Below are positions 49,971 to 62,106 of a stretch of DNA of 64,000 nt, piece after piece; positions within the stretch are counted from its first letter, which is position 1, and each line of letters starts with the position of its first letter. The stretch covers positions 868,001 through 932,000 of the forward strand of contig PDUO01000001.1 of the NCBI GenBank assembly GCA_003008705.1, read 5' to 3'. The position numbers and the translations under genes were made by a program. Source of the DNA: Pezicula radicicola. Lineage: Eukaryota; Ascomycota; Leotiomycetes; Helotiales; Dermateaceae. Under the pieces are notes generated by a model. That model made no database searches. It saw only the letters and a list, made by a program, of their open reading frames with translations, and was not told the origin of the DNA.

Positions 49971-52301
49971 CTAACTAACCGCCAATCCTTTCGTTTCCTC
50001 ATCTCTACTCAGTTCATAGCTTAGGATGGTATGGTCGTAGTAATGCAGTATCAATCGCCATCGCTTTACACCCCATCCTCTCTTCTTTTTACTACCAGGC
50101 ATATCTATTGGTAGAGGAGAGACTGCCATTCCCAACAGTGGAACATGTGGCCTTAAGCCCTTGTCTTCCTGGACCTTGAAAGGAACAATCCTCTCCACAC
50201 GGAACATAGGTGCTGAGCACACTTGCGTTAAGCTAATTAGAACCGCTCGACCAGCTTGACTTGCGACAATGACAAGAGAAAGCTCTGGAATATTCGCTAA
50301 CATATTGAGGCGCTCTATTTCCAGGAATGGTAGGTTCAGCGTGGCAGGAAATGGCTGGCTTGCAACTGCTTTACACACTGTTGGAATTATAGAGGGAACC
50401 AGAGAAGACTTGATGGGAGGTCGGAGTTCGATGTCATGTTTGTATGTGCGAAATATTGCACAATCATCAGGCAGTAGCTTGCTGACAACCCTCTGCATCG
50501 CGTGCAGACACTCCAAATCTTTTGCAGACCATTCAACATCCTCGTTTGCCTCCTCATCTGCAGAAGCCATGTCGGAAGGGGTGTCAGGAGTGAGCTCTAC
50601 CACCGGACCATAATCTGAATGCCAGGAGGAGGCCTTCCGGACGGCTTCAATAGTGTGGCTGGTATCGATTGCCCTAGGTGCACGACAACAAGCATCGCGA
50701 AAAATCTCTTTTTCTGTATGCTTTGAACCCAATGCGAGTTGAAGATTTGGAACCTTCTTGAATTGATCTAATGGTATTATCAAGACGCCCCACCCCATAC
50801 TAGGACACAATTAGCTGGATTCAAGTGGTGAGAATATCCTAATAATTGAGAAATTGACAGCAGATGAGCTACTCAAGTCGAGTGAGTTACTCTAAATATC
50901 TTATAATGCAAGATAGGGCTACCAGCCGGAGAGGCCGTCTAGAAAATATTACGATATACTTTTTCCGCTCGAATTTAGCTGCGAGAAATCTCTAGAAACT
51001 AGAATATCTGCGGAGTTCGACACTGCCAAGTGACTCCAACCGAATAATCCAATTGAGATGATTAACCAACTTGAGAATAGTAACTCACTTGACTTGAGTA
51101 ACTCAATTTTATTGTTACAAGGCTGCACTTCGCAGTTGACTAAATGTTCGCACTGTGGAAATGTACTTACTGGGATAATCGTCCATCTACGGGTGGTAGA
51201 CACTGGCGCGTAATATCCGTATTGGGGGACCAGATTCCAAGGACCCAAGTGCTCCCGTGTATGTCAATAGCGACTATAGATTCGGCTTCGCCATCTTTGG
51301 ATGTAAACGCTATTGAAGGAATGTTATGGCCGAACCTGCCCAAAGAAAGCAATATCCTGAAATTATGATTTCTGTCCTGGCGAGTGAAAGAGTCAGAAAG
51401 TGGAAACGTCTCTGCTGCCAACGCTGCCTTTCCATCGTCGAGATAATCAGCCGGCTCAGCTTGAGTGTCCAGAGCAAACGCGAAGACAATGACCTGGCGT
51501 AAATTAGATGCAACTGCAATGAGACGTGACTCCTCGTGTATAGCAAGGCCCCAAGCGCTTTTACCCACATTCTCATGGAAGAACCTGTAGATTGTTAGCT
51601 CTGGAACATGTCTTGGACGCCGCTTATCTCACTAAATCTGAAAACTTACGGGGATACGGAACAGAATGGAGTCATTCCATTCAAGTCACCTTCAAACCAT
51701 TCCGCCTTATAGTTCTCATAGTCCTGCATCAGAAGATGAGTGTACCATGCCAACACATCGCCGTCATCGCAAGCCAATAACAAGATCTCATAGATACCGA
51801 GATTCCCAACTATCATATGATTTATGCAATGGGGATGCTCAGGTAAAAGGTAGCCTCCCGTCCTCCGGGCTTCCGCCGATCTTCCGGGCACAATAATCAT
51901 GTCAGACTTCGCAGGCAGCGTCAATTTAACATTGCGGGGAATCGTCATATGTATCTGGGCTTGGTATGCTGCAAAATAGACCTATTGGAAGTCAGACTAC
52001 GAAGAGGATCAGCTCTGAGGCTGTTTCTTCTTACATTGAACCTTTGAGAGAGAGCAACCAAGTTCGATCTCCAAGGGGCAATCGGAGGGCCGCCTTCACA
52101 AAAGGAAAGCTGTGGTGTATCATCATCGTCGTCGTCGCCAGTGTTCTCCGCGACTAGGCCCGGCTCTTCGTCAAAGGGGTTTCTTAAACGGTCACTTTCG
52201 AGTTCCGCCCAGGGGTCTTGATAACGAGCATGGCCTTGCTGACAGACGCAGTTTCCTATTGTAATTTCCTTGAAGGCCCGTGACCTCTTCACAGCGGCCA
52301 T
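49971..52301 (-). CDS. CRT10: Crt10-like WD-repeat-type protein
   Basis: Four exons (52301-52035, 51981-51650, 51584-51171, 50799-49971) encode 613 aa. The sequence resembles the fungal Crt10 family: an N-terminal acidic stretch (DDDDDD), VYFAAYQAQIHM, LLLACDDGDVLAWYT, FFHENVGKSAWGLAIHEESRLIA (rebuilt across intron 2) and a WVLGIWSP blade. In yeast, Crt10 represses ribonucleotide reductase genes; whether that role holds here is unknown. The repeated hydrophobic-strand pattern suggests a beta-propeller. Intron 3 is unusually long (371 nt) and contains two inverted core-repeat tracts. The start is the first ATG in frame with a clean exon 1. It is divergent from the Zn2Cys6 gene at 53175. Confidence 0.68.
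50857..51115. repeat. Two inverted core-repeat tracts in Crt10-like intron 3
   Basis: GCTACTCAAGTCGAGTGAGT (about 50867-50890) and AGTAACTCACTTGACTTGAG (about 51079-51100) face each other about 190 bp apart inside the 371 nt intron 51170-50800. They could pair in the pre-mRNA. Confidence 0.7.
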
Positions 52302-53174
52302 ATTGTGAGATGTGTTGTCGACATCTAAGGAAGTATTTTGTGTTTAGGGGACTGAGTGGAGTTGGGCGGGGAGGCGTCGGGCGCTGTTTGACGTTCATGA
52401 GCAAACAATCTACTGATACATGCACAGCGCCAAAATTGATATTTGACATATGTCACGTGAATACTGCGAGCCTGGTGAGGTGGCTCTTAGATACCATGCC
52501 ATGGTAACTAACTCACTTGGATCGAGTAACTGACTTGGGCTGAGTAAATTGACTTAATTTTTAGTATGTAGCATCCACTATCTAGGCAGACCCTTAACAC
52601 TTGAAAGTAACTTATTCGAGTTGGGTAACTCACTCAAACTTCCATTTGATCAAGTTGAGTTAAGTGCTTAATTTGGACGTGACCAGGTAAGTCCCTTGAA
52701 TTTACCTAACTGCATTCATTTGTCACTTGATTTGAGTAACTTACTTGACTTGAATACCTCGTTTCTAGATTGACTACGTAACTCACTTGGTTTGGGTAAC
52801 TTACAAGCACTTGACTTGAATAGCTTCTCGAAGAGGTAGAGGGAGGTATTCATGCCATAGTACGCACTGCGTCAATTATCAATCGTGGTACCGTACACGC
52901 AGCCGAAGCAGCCTGACATCATAGATTAGATTAGATCAGATCAAAAATTGAAGAAGCGAACAGACCACCACCATGACCCCTGACTGCCTGAGCAAAAACA
53001 AAAATAGGCAAACCAAACTTCTAGCCTCAGCCTTGCATTAATCTCGTCTCCGTGATCTCCGCCGCATCGTCCGCAACGTCCATTGATCCCGGAGTGACTA
53101 ATTCCTACCTACCTTATTAGTCTACACCATTCCTTCGTTGACCACAAGTCAATATACAAAGGCTTGCGGATGAA
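52302..53174. promoter_or_regulatory. Divergent promoter region with core-repeat array
   Basis: About 870 bp between the Crt10-like gene and a Zn2Cys6 gene. More than a third of it is a degenerate array (separate entry). GTACCGTAC occurs at 52888-52896, and an AGATCAGATCA tract near 52930. No gene seen. Confidence 0.45.
52500..52830. repeat. Degenerate array of the AGTAACTCACTTGACTTG core
   Basis: At least eight variants of the core in about 330 bp, mostly in the same orientation, for example AACTCACTTGGATCGAGTAA, AACTGACTTGGGCTGAGTAA, AACTTACTTGACTTGAATAC and AACTCACTTGGTTTGGGTAA. Spacing is irregular, so it is not a clean satellite and not a CRISPR array. Confidence 0.75.
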
Positions 53175-56100
53175 ATGGATTACCAGAGAAGTCCCTCTAT
53201 TGCTACAGCACGGCCCTCGATGGATCAGTCGCCCCTGGCCGGTAGTGGTAGTCCTGATGACAGCAAGAAGAGTCGCATTGCGAAGGTCAGATTTACTTCT
53301 CTATTTCCCGCTTGGTCACTGTTATCAACTTGACGATTGAGACGAAGCAGTCCAGATGCAAATGGCCCTCGCTGAATCACTGAGCTGGCTGACTCCCCTC
53401 GTGCAATTTTTGGTATTGTTTGAGCAGTCGTTGACTGACAATGCATAGGCATGTGAAACCTGTAGGAAAAAGAAGATTAAGTGTGATGGGAGAACTCCGT
53501 CTTGCACGAATTGCGCAGATCATTCTCGAGAATGTGTATACAGGGTAGCAGAACAGAAAAGAGCTCGGCCTAAAGGGTGCGCATATGTTTGGAAGCTCGC
53601 TGTGGACGGGGCAAGTGGCACATGTAGACATGCACCGGACTTCCCAAGGCAATCATCGAGCTGTAGCCAGTTTTGAAAGCACTTCCGAAGGCTATACTAT
53701 GACTTAGGTTGGGCCTAGCGCTGTCGTTGCACGGCATGGACACCGAATGCAGCTCGATAATTGAAGGCGGAATCAGGTCCAGTTCATATCGCCATGTGCC
53801 TTGTCCATAGCGAGCTTCGAGCTCCTTCAGTCAACTTGACTTCGCTAACAATTTTTACAGGGCGAGGTACATTGAAACTCTAGAGAAACGGCTCGAGAGG
53901 ATTGAGGGGCTGTTGGCAAAGAAAGTTAATGGCACACTGCCAGTGGATCCTGGTGTCCATACTCCAGTGACCAGTAGAAGGCAGAGATCAGAGACTGTAA
54001 ATTCTCACTCGCACTCGCCGTCGAACTCTAATCTTGAAAAACCGTTGCCGGCCACTCCTGGAGAGATCTCTGCGTATAGTACAGCGAACTCGTCGCCAAA
54101 CGTCAGAGATCCAGGCAGCGAGGAGGAACCTACCGAAGAGGAGATAGAAAAGCTTACTGAGCGATTCTTCCTTTTGACCAACGCACTAGGAGAATCAAAG
54201 TTTATCGGTAAGTACAATTTCAATATTCCGCTAAGGCCACAGCTTACAATTTGTAGGATCATCATCATCATTCTCTATATTTTCACCAGATGGCATTGAG
54301 TGGATCAATGAGAAGACAGGCGATACTGGCCTACAAGACATCATTACTTCTACATCCGCAGAAAACACACGATTCCATCCTTCAGTGCCCGACCTTTTTG
54401 GAGATTTGTTTCAAAGGTCGATTTTTGAGCCTCTGCCGCCAAAGCAACAATGTCTTTCCCTGCTTGAGCACTTCTTCAGAGACTTCAATGCTATTATGCC
54501 CCTCTTTCACCAGCCAACATTTATGCATCTAGTGGAACGACAATACTCCGCGAATCCGTATGGGGGGTCCGGGTGGTGGGCAAGTCTCAATCTTGCATTG
54601 GCCATTTCCTGCCGCTTGACACTCCGAGACACCATACAGCCTGATGTAGATAGAAGGGCTCGTGGATACTTAAAGAATGCTATGGCGGTTTTGGCTGAGC
54701 TGATAGTGCAAAATACCGACCTCCTAAGCGTTCAGGCCATGGTTGGCATGTCTCTTTACATGCATTGCGAAGCTAATCCGGAGCCTTCCTATAACTTGGT
54801 AGCAGCCGCAATTCGAGTTTCCTACAGTATTGGCTTGCACAAAAGCGGCTCCGCATTTAATTTCAATCCTGCCGAGAGCGAGCAACGAAAACGCGTCTTT
54901 TGGATTGCATATATACTAGATAAGGAAATCTCTTTGCGAATGGGAAGGCCGCCAGCTCAAGAAGATACTGATATGAGCGTGGAATTGCCAAATCTTGAAC
55001 CAGAGGACAACGTCGGCACGGTGTTGCAGGCAGGCACTAAATACAATATTTTTAGATTGCTAGCCGAATTTGCAACTATCCAAAGCAAACTATACAAGCA
55101 ATTGTACTCCACAGAGGCTGCGAAGCAGCCAATCGAGAAGCTTCTAGCCACCGTCGGCGAGCTGGACAGTCAGCTTGCGGAATGGAAAGCTCGAATACCA
55201 AACCAGACTGAGACTGCTGCATGTTCCCCTTTGGATATGCACATACTGATGCTTCAATTTGACTACTACAACTGCCTTGCAACTATTCATAGAATGACTG
55301 GCGCTTGGCTCAGTCGTCTTTCAGAGCAAACTGTCCAAGACCTCAAAACTCGGATGACAAATCCCAGAGTCTTTTCTTCTGCAGGCATTTGTGTCGCAGC
55401 AGCAAGAAATAGTATACGTCTCTTGAAGCACGTCCCACGAGAAGATAATGCGGCATTGTGGTAAGTTGTAATTCAAAAAGAGCGATTTTGAGGAGATATC
55501 ACTAATTTTGCTAGGCTTATAATGTACTATCCTATAGCTTCTTTAATCACTCTTTTCACTGGCATCTTGCAAAATCCACAAGCCAGCGAATCGCAGACAG
55601 ATCTCGAACTAATTGGCGTCGTTATGGACTATATCTCTGTGCTCTGCGAAAAAGGAGACGCTCCTTTCACTCAGGCACAAAGCGTCTGCGCAGAATTTCA
55701 GAGGATGGCCAACCTTGTTGTAGAGAAGCAAGCACAACAGAAGTCCTCTACACGATATGGCACGACAGCTCTTGCCAAAAACTCACATCCTCCTGTAACG
55801 CCTAGGAACAATACACAGCCGTCAGCCAGTCCACAGCCAGTGAATCGTCAGATCTCAGGAGTCCTCTCTCCCACAATGAGTTACGAAATGCATGGATGGG
55901 CTGATCGCACCGGTGCAACGTCTCTCAACCATGACATACCTGGCGAAACCAGCTGGACTAACAATTTGGTTCCAACTGACCATATGCTTCCTCTGGAAAA
56001 TGGTCTATCGGCTTTTGACGACATGGAGTCCATGCATAACCGCCTCAGTATCGGCAGTCTCTCAAACGCAGCCAACCTGAACTCCTTTCAGCAGTCCTTC

Positions 56101-56217
56101 ATACCTCAAGACCTGCTGAATATGCCAATGGACTTGGACTGGGACTGGGTCGATACTTTTGGTGGCTATCCCGGCTTCGAAAACGGACAGTTTGCCAATA
56201 GTTCTATGAACAACTGA
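53175..56217 (+). CDS. Zn(II)2Cys6 transcription factor with fungal-TF domain
   Basis: Five exons (53175-53285, 53449-53576, 53861-54207, 54257-55460, 55515-56217) encode 830 aa. The binuclear zinc cluster is textbook: cysteines 39, 42, 49, 56, 59 and 66 (CX2CX6CX6CX2CX6C), with RKKKIKCDGRTPSC between. It is followed by a short coiled-coil helix (YIETLEKRLERIEGLL), as in dimeric regulators. The middle homology region includes GLHKSGSAF, KRVFWIAYILDKEISLRMGRP and nearby helices. The C-terminus is Asn/Pro/Gln-rich and acidic (DLDWDWVDTF), plausibly an activation region. Introns 1 and 2 (163 and 284 nt) are long for this genome, and intron 2 uses a GTGCGC donor. The target genes are unknown. Confidence 0.88.
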
Positions 56218-58463
56218 ACTAAACGGAGAAAGTCGCACACCGAAAAGAGTAGATTGGACTCGAAAACGGCACTGGACTTAAGGCGCCATGACACTTCTGA
56301 TTTATGAATTTGCCATTCCTCTCCGTGGCCATCATTCGCGGGCCAGATTTGAACGAGAATGGACAGGGAGAAAAAGTGACGACTGACTTGGAGAACCATT
56401 CGTTGTAGTGAGAACATGAATATGGATGTCAACTCCGAAAAGAAAGCCAAGAGACGTGTGCTTAGGGAGCACTAGTAGTGCATGGCTATGCCGTAAAGGT
56501 TGTGACTACGCTCGACCTCATATTATGAGAAAAGGGGTCGTGTGTTGGGTGCCAAATCCAGCTTCAACAATGTTTTCTCTCAAATGAGATTCGCGTGGAA
56601 GTCACAGGTGGCTATGGCTATGACTTTTGAAGATCTTTTACAATTGTGTCGGACTTCGAGTTAAGCAAAGGAAATAATAATACTTTCGTAAAGCAATCGG
56701 CATGAACTCCCTCACCGGAAGCATTGATCTACCTGTCTAGAAAATGCCGTTATTGGCTGCAAGACATCCCCAAGACTCCAAGCGAAGGATTCTCCAGTGC
56801 TCGGCACTCAATTGCTGATGTGCAACAGAACAATAGCACCACCCTATTACATAGCGCGGCAGGTGACTTTAAGGTATTCAAGTATAGATGTGCTACAAAG
56901 CGAAGGGAACCAAGCTACTGGCATTTGTGCTCTGTCGTAATTCAAGTCTCAACCACACTACTTACTGTAAAAGTTGGATATCTACTGGATAGAGTTTTGT
57001 CAGACTACTATAGGTAGATACCGCGCTGGCCAAGCTTGTCGTGACAGATTGCTCGACGAAGCACAGTACCGTACACATGAACTACCACAGTCGCTGTCGG
57101 ACTAGTAGTTACGATTAGCCTTTTATTATGCGGAAGATGAGATGGAAGAAGCAACGACTCTCCATGCAAGGAAGGCAAAATAATGCCTCTTCTGGTCTTG
57201 ATAATCCGACCTCGTTGAGGAAATGCAACTTTTGCAGACTCCTCTCTCGATCCTGTCACTTTCGCTCGTGAAGTCGCGGTGGAAATATTGGTTGTGGTGC
57301 AGACCAATCAAGGCTCCAAGCGCTCTTGAATTAATGAAAACGACAGCGCGCGGTTGGGTGAAATTCAAAGTTGAGCACATGACCTCAAGGGAATGGTAGA
57401 TCTTCAGTGTTACGAGAAAGTGAATTTCAGAGAGCGCTTACGAAGTACACCTTGCAAGAGAAGCGAATTGAATGGAGGAAGTTATGGGATGATAACGAGA
57501 TGAGATTGCAATGCAAATTCAGCCCAAGACCAGCAGAGATCAGAGATTAGAGGAATAGGGACGAGAGCAACAAGGTCAACTCGACACTTGATTTGAGTCT
57601 TGCACATGGAACTTATTACTAAGTACGTACAAAAGGACTACCTTAGCGGCACAGTGTGACAACAGCTTCGCGATAATAATAATAATAATAAGAATAAAAA
57701 TAAAATACGCAGTAGAATATAGAATGAGAGGCGACAGAGCCTCAAAAGTCGAGACAACTTGCATGAAGGCCGAGGCTGATGTTCGGGTACCGTACGATAC
57801 CGTACCGTTGCAACGCTCAGCGGCTCAGCCACATCACGCTTTGCAAGCTTGCGACACGCTCTCCCAAGCAACACACACTTGTCACTTGTCATTCTGGTTG
57901 ACTTTTTGGAGAATGCACTGTCAGCGCTGATGCTGGGAGTAACCCCGTCGGCCAATGAGGTGAAGTGGACGGGTTATTTTCGAAAGATGCATAACCTATT
58001 CATTATTCTGGTACGGGTGCTGCTGCTGCTTGATTGTGCCTACGAGTACTGCAGTGGACTGTCGGTATTTATTGTACGTTCTTCGAACCTTAGAACCGCC
58101 ATCCTCGCCATCTTACGAAGATTTATGCTGCTGCGAGGCCTCGAGCTTGGTCGTGGACGGCGGACTTGTTACCCCTTTTCTAGGCTTGCGTCCGTCTCCA
58201 CCAAAAAGAGCGTTTCATCCAAGGCCCGACGTTCCCAATTTGAGCCATGGGCCGCTGCAAGGGCAAGGGAGCCCCCTACAACACATCTCAGGAACCAGAA
58301 CGCCGCATTGGTTTTTTTTCACTAGGGGAGTCGTCAGTGCTCCAGTGCTCCTGTGCTCCAGTGTGCCTACGAATCACCAACAAATCGTCTGCAGAACATC
58401 AAGACATGCTCATGGCCGCTCCAGTGCAACCGCTTCTATTCCTGTGATCAACTGCCGGATCAC

Positions 58464-58494
<31 letters not shown>

Positions 58495-59853
58495 TTCTTC
58501 TTATTCTTCTTCCTCACCCTCTTCCTCGTCGTCTTCCTTGTAAATCGTGTCATCTTTCAGAGATTCCTTCTTAATGCTCTTAATGCTTTTGAGGCTATCA
58601 CATCGCGAGAACCCCCTGGGCCACAGCGTCTCTTTCCAATTTTCCCGGCACACTTCCACAGGCCTCCCGGCCGTGGGCTAGGATACTTTGGGTGTGCTTT
58701 CTGAGTCCTGAAATTGACACCGCTGAGCACACACCACCACGCCGCTCCCCCCTCCCCCCCATGCTCTCCACGCCTGTCAAGAAAGAAGATCTCCTGCTTG
58801 TTCAACAACACCACACCACACCACACCAAAATCCATACCACCACCTATCCTCTCCCATTGCTGGGATCCCATCTTCTGCACTTGGCCACCACGACCAATG
58901 TGTTATTCTTGTTGATATTATTATTACTTTACTGTAGAACATCGACATCTCCACCGCTCCAAGCTTGCTTTGCTGTCTTATACCTGTAACAAGTCTCCGA
59001 ACGCCGGGACCGCGCATCTCTTACAACGCATGAGCACCAGAGAAACAGATTTTCGGCATCGTTCTGTAGATCGAGTTTAGGAAACGGGCAGGCCCTCGCC
59101 ATTCGTTAACGCTCCAAGGATTCCATCTTGAAGCCCTCCTTTCTCTGATACACGCCCATCCCACACGTCCAATACTACCGTACCGGTATACGACTACGTC
59201 CTACCTGTGTCGCCATTAACAGCCGCATCCTTTCGCAACACTACTACACACCTCGTGGCGTCGATAGGCATATCGAGTCCTTTTAGGAACCCCAGGCTTT
59301 GACAAGTTCCGAGCAGAGGCACAGTAGTAGCTCGTCACGGCTCACTCATCATCTCTCTTCGACTTCCTCCGTTTCATCCGGCCTGCGTTTGAGTTTGCTA
59401 AACTTCTCGAACCTCCAGCAAACCATCTTTGAGTGCTGGAGTCGAGGATTAGCTTGCAAAAGCCGATCTGATATTAGGTTCGAACTGTTTACTGACGGGT
59501 TCCTCTTGGTTTGAAGAATCATTGGACGAAAGCTGCGGCTGTCTTGGCGACTCCTTTTCAGTTATTGAGAGGAGCTCGGTGACTGTAACTCGGTGCAGTA
59601 CTGTGCTCTTTCAAGCAGCCTCCTTCTACGACACGGGCAGACTCCTTCAACCTCGATAGCTTTGACAGCATCCTTCCTTCTCGAGTCTGGCACAACTTCA
59701 CACATCGCTCACGCTCCACATAATGTCACCATAGTGGATGTTGTACACGAATTGACGAATTCCTCGGCCAGACAGTAGATCCTGTTTGAGCTTCGATTGA
59801 TTGAAGAGCATACGGGTGAATAATACCATTCCTACGACCACTTCGAAGCAATC
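56218..59853. other. Large intergenic region, probable long promoter/5' UTR of kelch-like gene
   Basis: About 3.6 kb without a supported protein gene. Simple repeats include (AAT)n at about 57672-57690, (ATC)n at about 58464-58493 followed by CT-rich DNA, and TACCG palindromes at 57787-57807 and 59176-59188. A 224-codon frame at 58030-58704 runs through the ATC repeat and lacks any domain. Pyrimidine-rich sequence just before 59854 fits a long 5' UTR. A non-coding RNA cannot be excluded. Confidence 0.45.
58464..58493. repeat. (ATC)n microsatellite
   Basis: About ten ATC units, continuing into CTT-rich sequence. Confidence 0.93.
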
Positions 59854-62106
59854 ATGGTGCTTCCAACCCCAGTCGTTCCTATAGTGGACGCCTGCTCGAC
59901 GATGTTCAACAATACGCTTTATTCCTACTCATCCGATGCCTTTCAGAGCCTACCTTTGGTTCAAGGAGGGGTATGGTCGGAGTTACCAATGGGAGTTCAA
60001 GTTACAGGAGGAGTTTGTGTGAAGTCGACACCGACAAACGATACGAGCACAACAGCATTGTACATTGTTGGTGGGACAGCAAACACCAGCGACTATCAGG
60101 GACTACAGCGCTTCGTATTCGAGACGGGAAAGTGGGAAACAGTAAGCCCCAGTGTGCCCGTGACACAGAATAGGTTATACCACAATGCTGTCTACCTTAA
60201 CGCGTCGGACTCCATTCTGGTCTACGCCGGCACGCAAGATGGTACTAAAAGCCCTTCATCTCAGACTTTTACCATACAGACTTCAGAGCCTTACAATGTC
60301 TTGGCTTTTGAGGCCGAGGCACGACCAGCAATGCATCCTTTGCTGATGCAATGGACAGAAAGTGAAGCCGTGTACATTGGAGGGAGCGTCGATAACACCG
60401 AAGTAATGGTGTTTAGCCCTTCTCAATCATGGGTTAATACAAACATAACCTTGGCGGTTCCTATATACAACACCACGGCAATTAAAGCTGTTGTAGTGGG
60501 TGGTGACGACGGCAGCAGGAATTTATACACATTCGACATGAGCGTATCTCCAAATGTTGTCAATCGGACAGTCCTTGTGGGCGCGGACGGCCTGCCTATT
60601 GCGAACGCAGCGCCTGTTGTGAGAAGAGCATTTGATGAGGAGCTATTTGAAGAACCGGCGGCAAAGAGAGTCAAGAGAAGCAATTTGACTGTTGCTGACT
60701 GGCCAGCATATAACAATTCCCTAGCACCGACGAGCACACGATCGACATACTCAATGGCCATGGATCAAAGCAAACAGGTTGTTATATCCGGGGGAAGTAC
60801 TCAAGACGTTCTGTGCATATTTAAAGCTCGGGACAACTCTTGGGCAAATGCCACAGAAGAACTAGTTTCGGATGCGACCACTACTGTAAACGGACTCTCA
60901 ACTCAGGCTTCGGCGTCTGCCACCTCAACAGAGGCAGCTTCAACAACGTCTGCCGCAGCAGCAGCAGAATCAAGTAGTGCTGCAGCTGCAGCATTTCCAG
61001 TCAAAGTTCTGGGGGCTGTTCTTGGGACTATTGCAGGCATTGCCTTTCTGCTTTTAGCGATATTGTTTTTGTTCCGACGGCGCAAGGAGAAAAGGAAACA
61101 CGACGAAGCCGGCCACCAGCGCCGGGCTAGTGGTATTTCAAACGATGAGAAGAACGACATGGTTATGGACTACCCGGAAAAGAGCAGTTTTCCACAAAGT
61201 CCCCCGGCCCGCTACGGGCACAATCAAAATGAGTCTCAGGGGTCCTTCTCTTCGGTAGCTATGTTGATGGGCCGAATCGGACATAACAGGGGAACTTCAA
61301 AGGGAGTCGGTAGTATTAGCAGTAGGACAAGCAGTCAATTCAATACGAACTACAAGACGGCCATCAGCAACCCCATACCCCAGGACCAGTACGTCGCATC
61401 TGTGGAACCAGTGTCAAGAGAAGAGAAAGGTGTCTCCTTCGCACGGGAAAGGTCTGTACGGAAACCTCGGGGTAGCACGAATGGAAACGCAAGACGCGGG
61501 AGCACAAGACGGAGTTCCGGATGGAATAAATATTGGTCTGGTGGAAGTGCTCTCAATATTTTTGGATTTGGTTCAAAGCGAACAACCTACGAGGGGTCGG
61601 ATAGGGACTCGGACATTTCGCAATACACGGATGACAGACGGCCAAGTGTGACGGCGACTCAGGTTTCGGCGATGCCCCCGCCTTTGCAGATTCCAGCGCA
61701 ACCTGGGCTCTATAGGGTAGCTAGTGGTAGCCCCAGGCTGGAAACATCCGCGGGTCAATTTCCCTTCAAGGAGGGAATGGCTGGGCAAATCGATCACCAC
61801 GATAATAGGAGCTCAACATCCTCCTATCCTGATAGGCCTAATGCTTATGCGACTGGGATACGCGAGAGTCATCATACTACGTGGTCTCAAGTGGGGAGAC
61901 AAGACTTTGGGAGGCATGATCCTGCGGATCGCGTGCAAAGCGATGCATACACGGAATCAGTTTATGGTGCAACTCTTCCACCTGGGACCGGAAGCCCTTT
62001 CCCGCAAGAAGCCCGATTTCAGGCTCCTCCACCGCGCCCAGGCAGACAGCCTCAGCAATCTTCTGACATGAGTTGGTTGAACCTAGGTGCTGGTGGCAGA
62101 ATATGA
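59854..62106 (+). CDS. Kelch/beta-propeller-like single-pass membrane protein
   Basis: A single exon encoding 750 aa. Residues 1-300 have repeated beta-strand signatures of kelch-like blades (YIVGGTANTSDYQGLQRF, VYAGTQDG, YIGGSVDNTEV) and many NxS/T sites, as in an extracellular domain. A Ser/Thr/Ala-rich stalk (residues about 340-380) leads to one strong membrane helix (about 384-408, VLGAVLGTIAGIAFLLLAIL), then RRRKEKRK as the cytosolic stop-transfer. The ~340-residue tail is Ser/Pro/Gly-rich and disordered. Similar fungal proteins are often mis-annotated as splicing factors. No cleavable signal peptide is visible at the N-terminus, and an in-frame stop lies about 10 codons upstream. Function unknown; a cell-surface or wall-sensing role would fit the layout (inference). 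Confidence 0.75.
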   Translation: MVLPTPVVPIVDACSTMFNNTLYSYSSDAFQSLPLVQGGVWSELPMGVQVTGGVCVKSTPTNDTSTTALYIVGGTANTSDYQGLQRFVFETGKWETVSPSVPVTQNRLYHNAVYLNASDSILVYAGTQDGTKSPSSQTFTIQTSEPYNVLAFEAEARPAMHPLLMQWTESEAVYIGGSVDNTEVMVFSPSQSWVNTNITLAVPIYNTTAIKAVVVGGDDGSRNLYTFDMSVSPNVVNRTVLVGADGLPIANAAPVVRRAFDEELFEEPAAKRVKRSNLTVADWPAYNNSLAPTSTRSTYSMAMDQSKQVVISGGSTQDVLCIFKARDNSWANATEELVSDATTTVNGLSTQASASATSTEAASTTSAAAAAESSSAAAAAFPVKVLGAVLGTIAGIAFLLLAILFLFRRRKEKRKHDEAGHQRRASGISNDEKNDMVMDYPEKSSFPQSPPARYGHNQNESQGSFSSVAMLMGRIGHNRGTSKGVGSISSRTSSQFNTNYKTAISNPIPQDQYVASVEPVSREEKGVSFARERSVRKPRGSTNGNARRGSTRRSSGWNKYWSGGSALNIFGFGSKRTTYEGSDRDSDISQYTDDRRPSVTATQVSAMPPPLQIPAQPGLYRVASGSPRLETSAGQFPFKEGMAGQIDHHDNRSSTSSYPDRPNAYATGIRESHHTTWSQVGRQDFGRHDPADRVQSDAYTESVYGATLPPGTGSPFPQEARFQAPPPRPGRQPQQSSDMSWLNLGAGGRI

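Noticed and set aside
52500..52830. CRISPR-like array
   Set aside because: Units are degenerate and irregularly spaced without uniform spacers, and the DNA is from a eukaryote.
58030..58704. A 224-codon open frame in the large intergenic region
   Set aside because: It runs through an (ATC)n microsatellite and T-rich DNA, with no recognisable domain or conserved motif; more likely promoter or 5' UTR.
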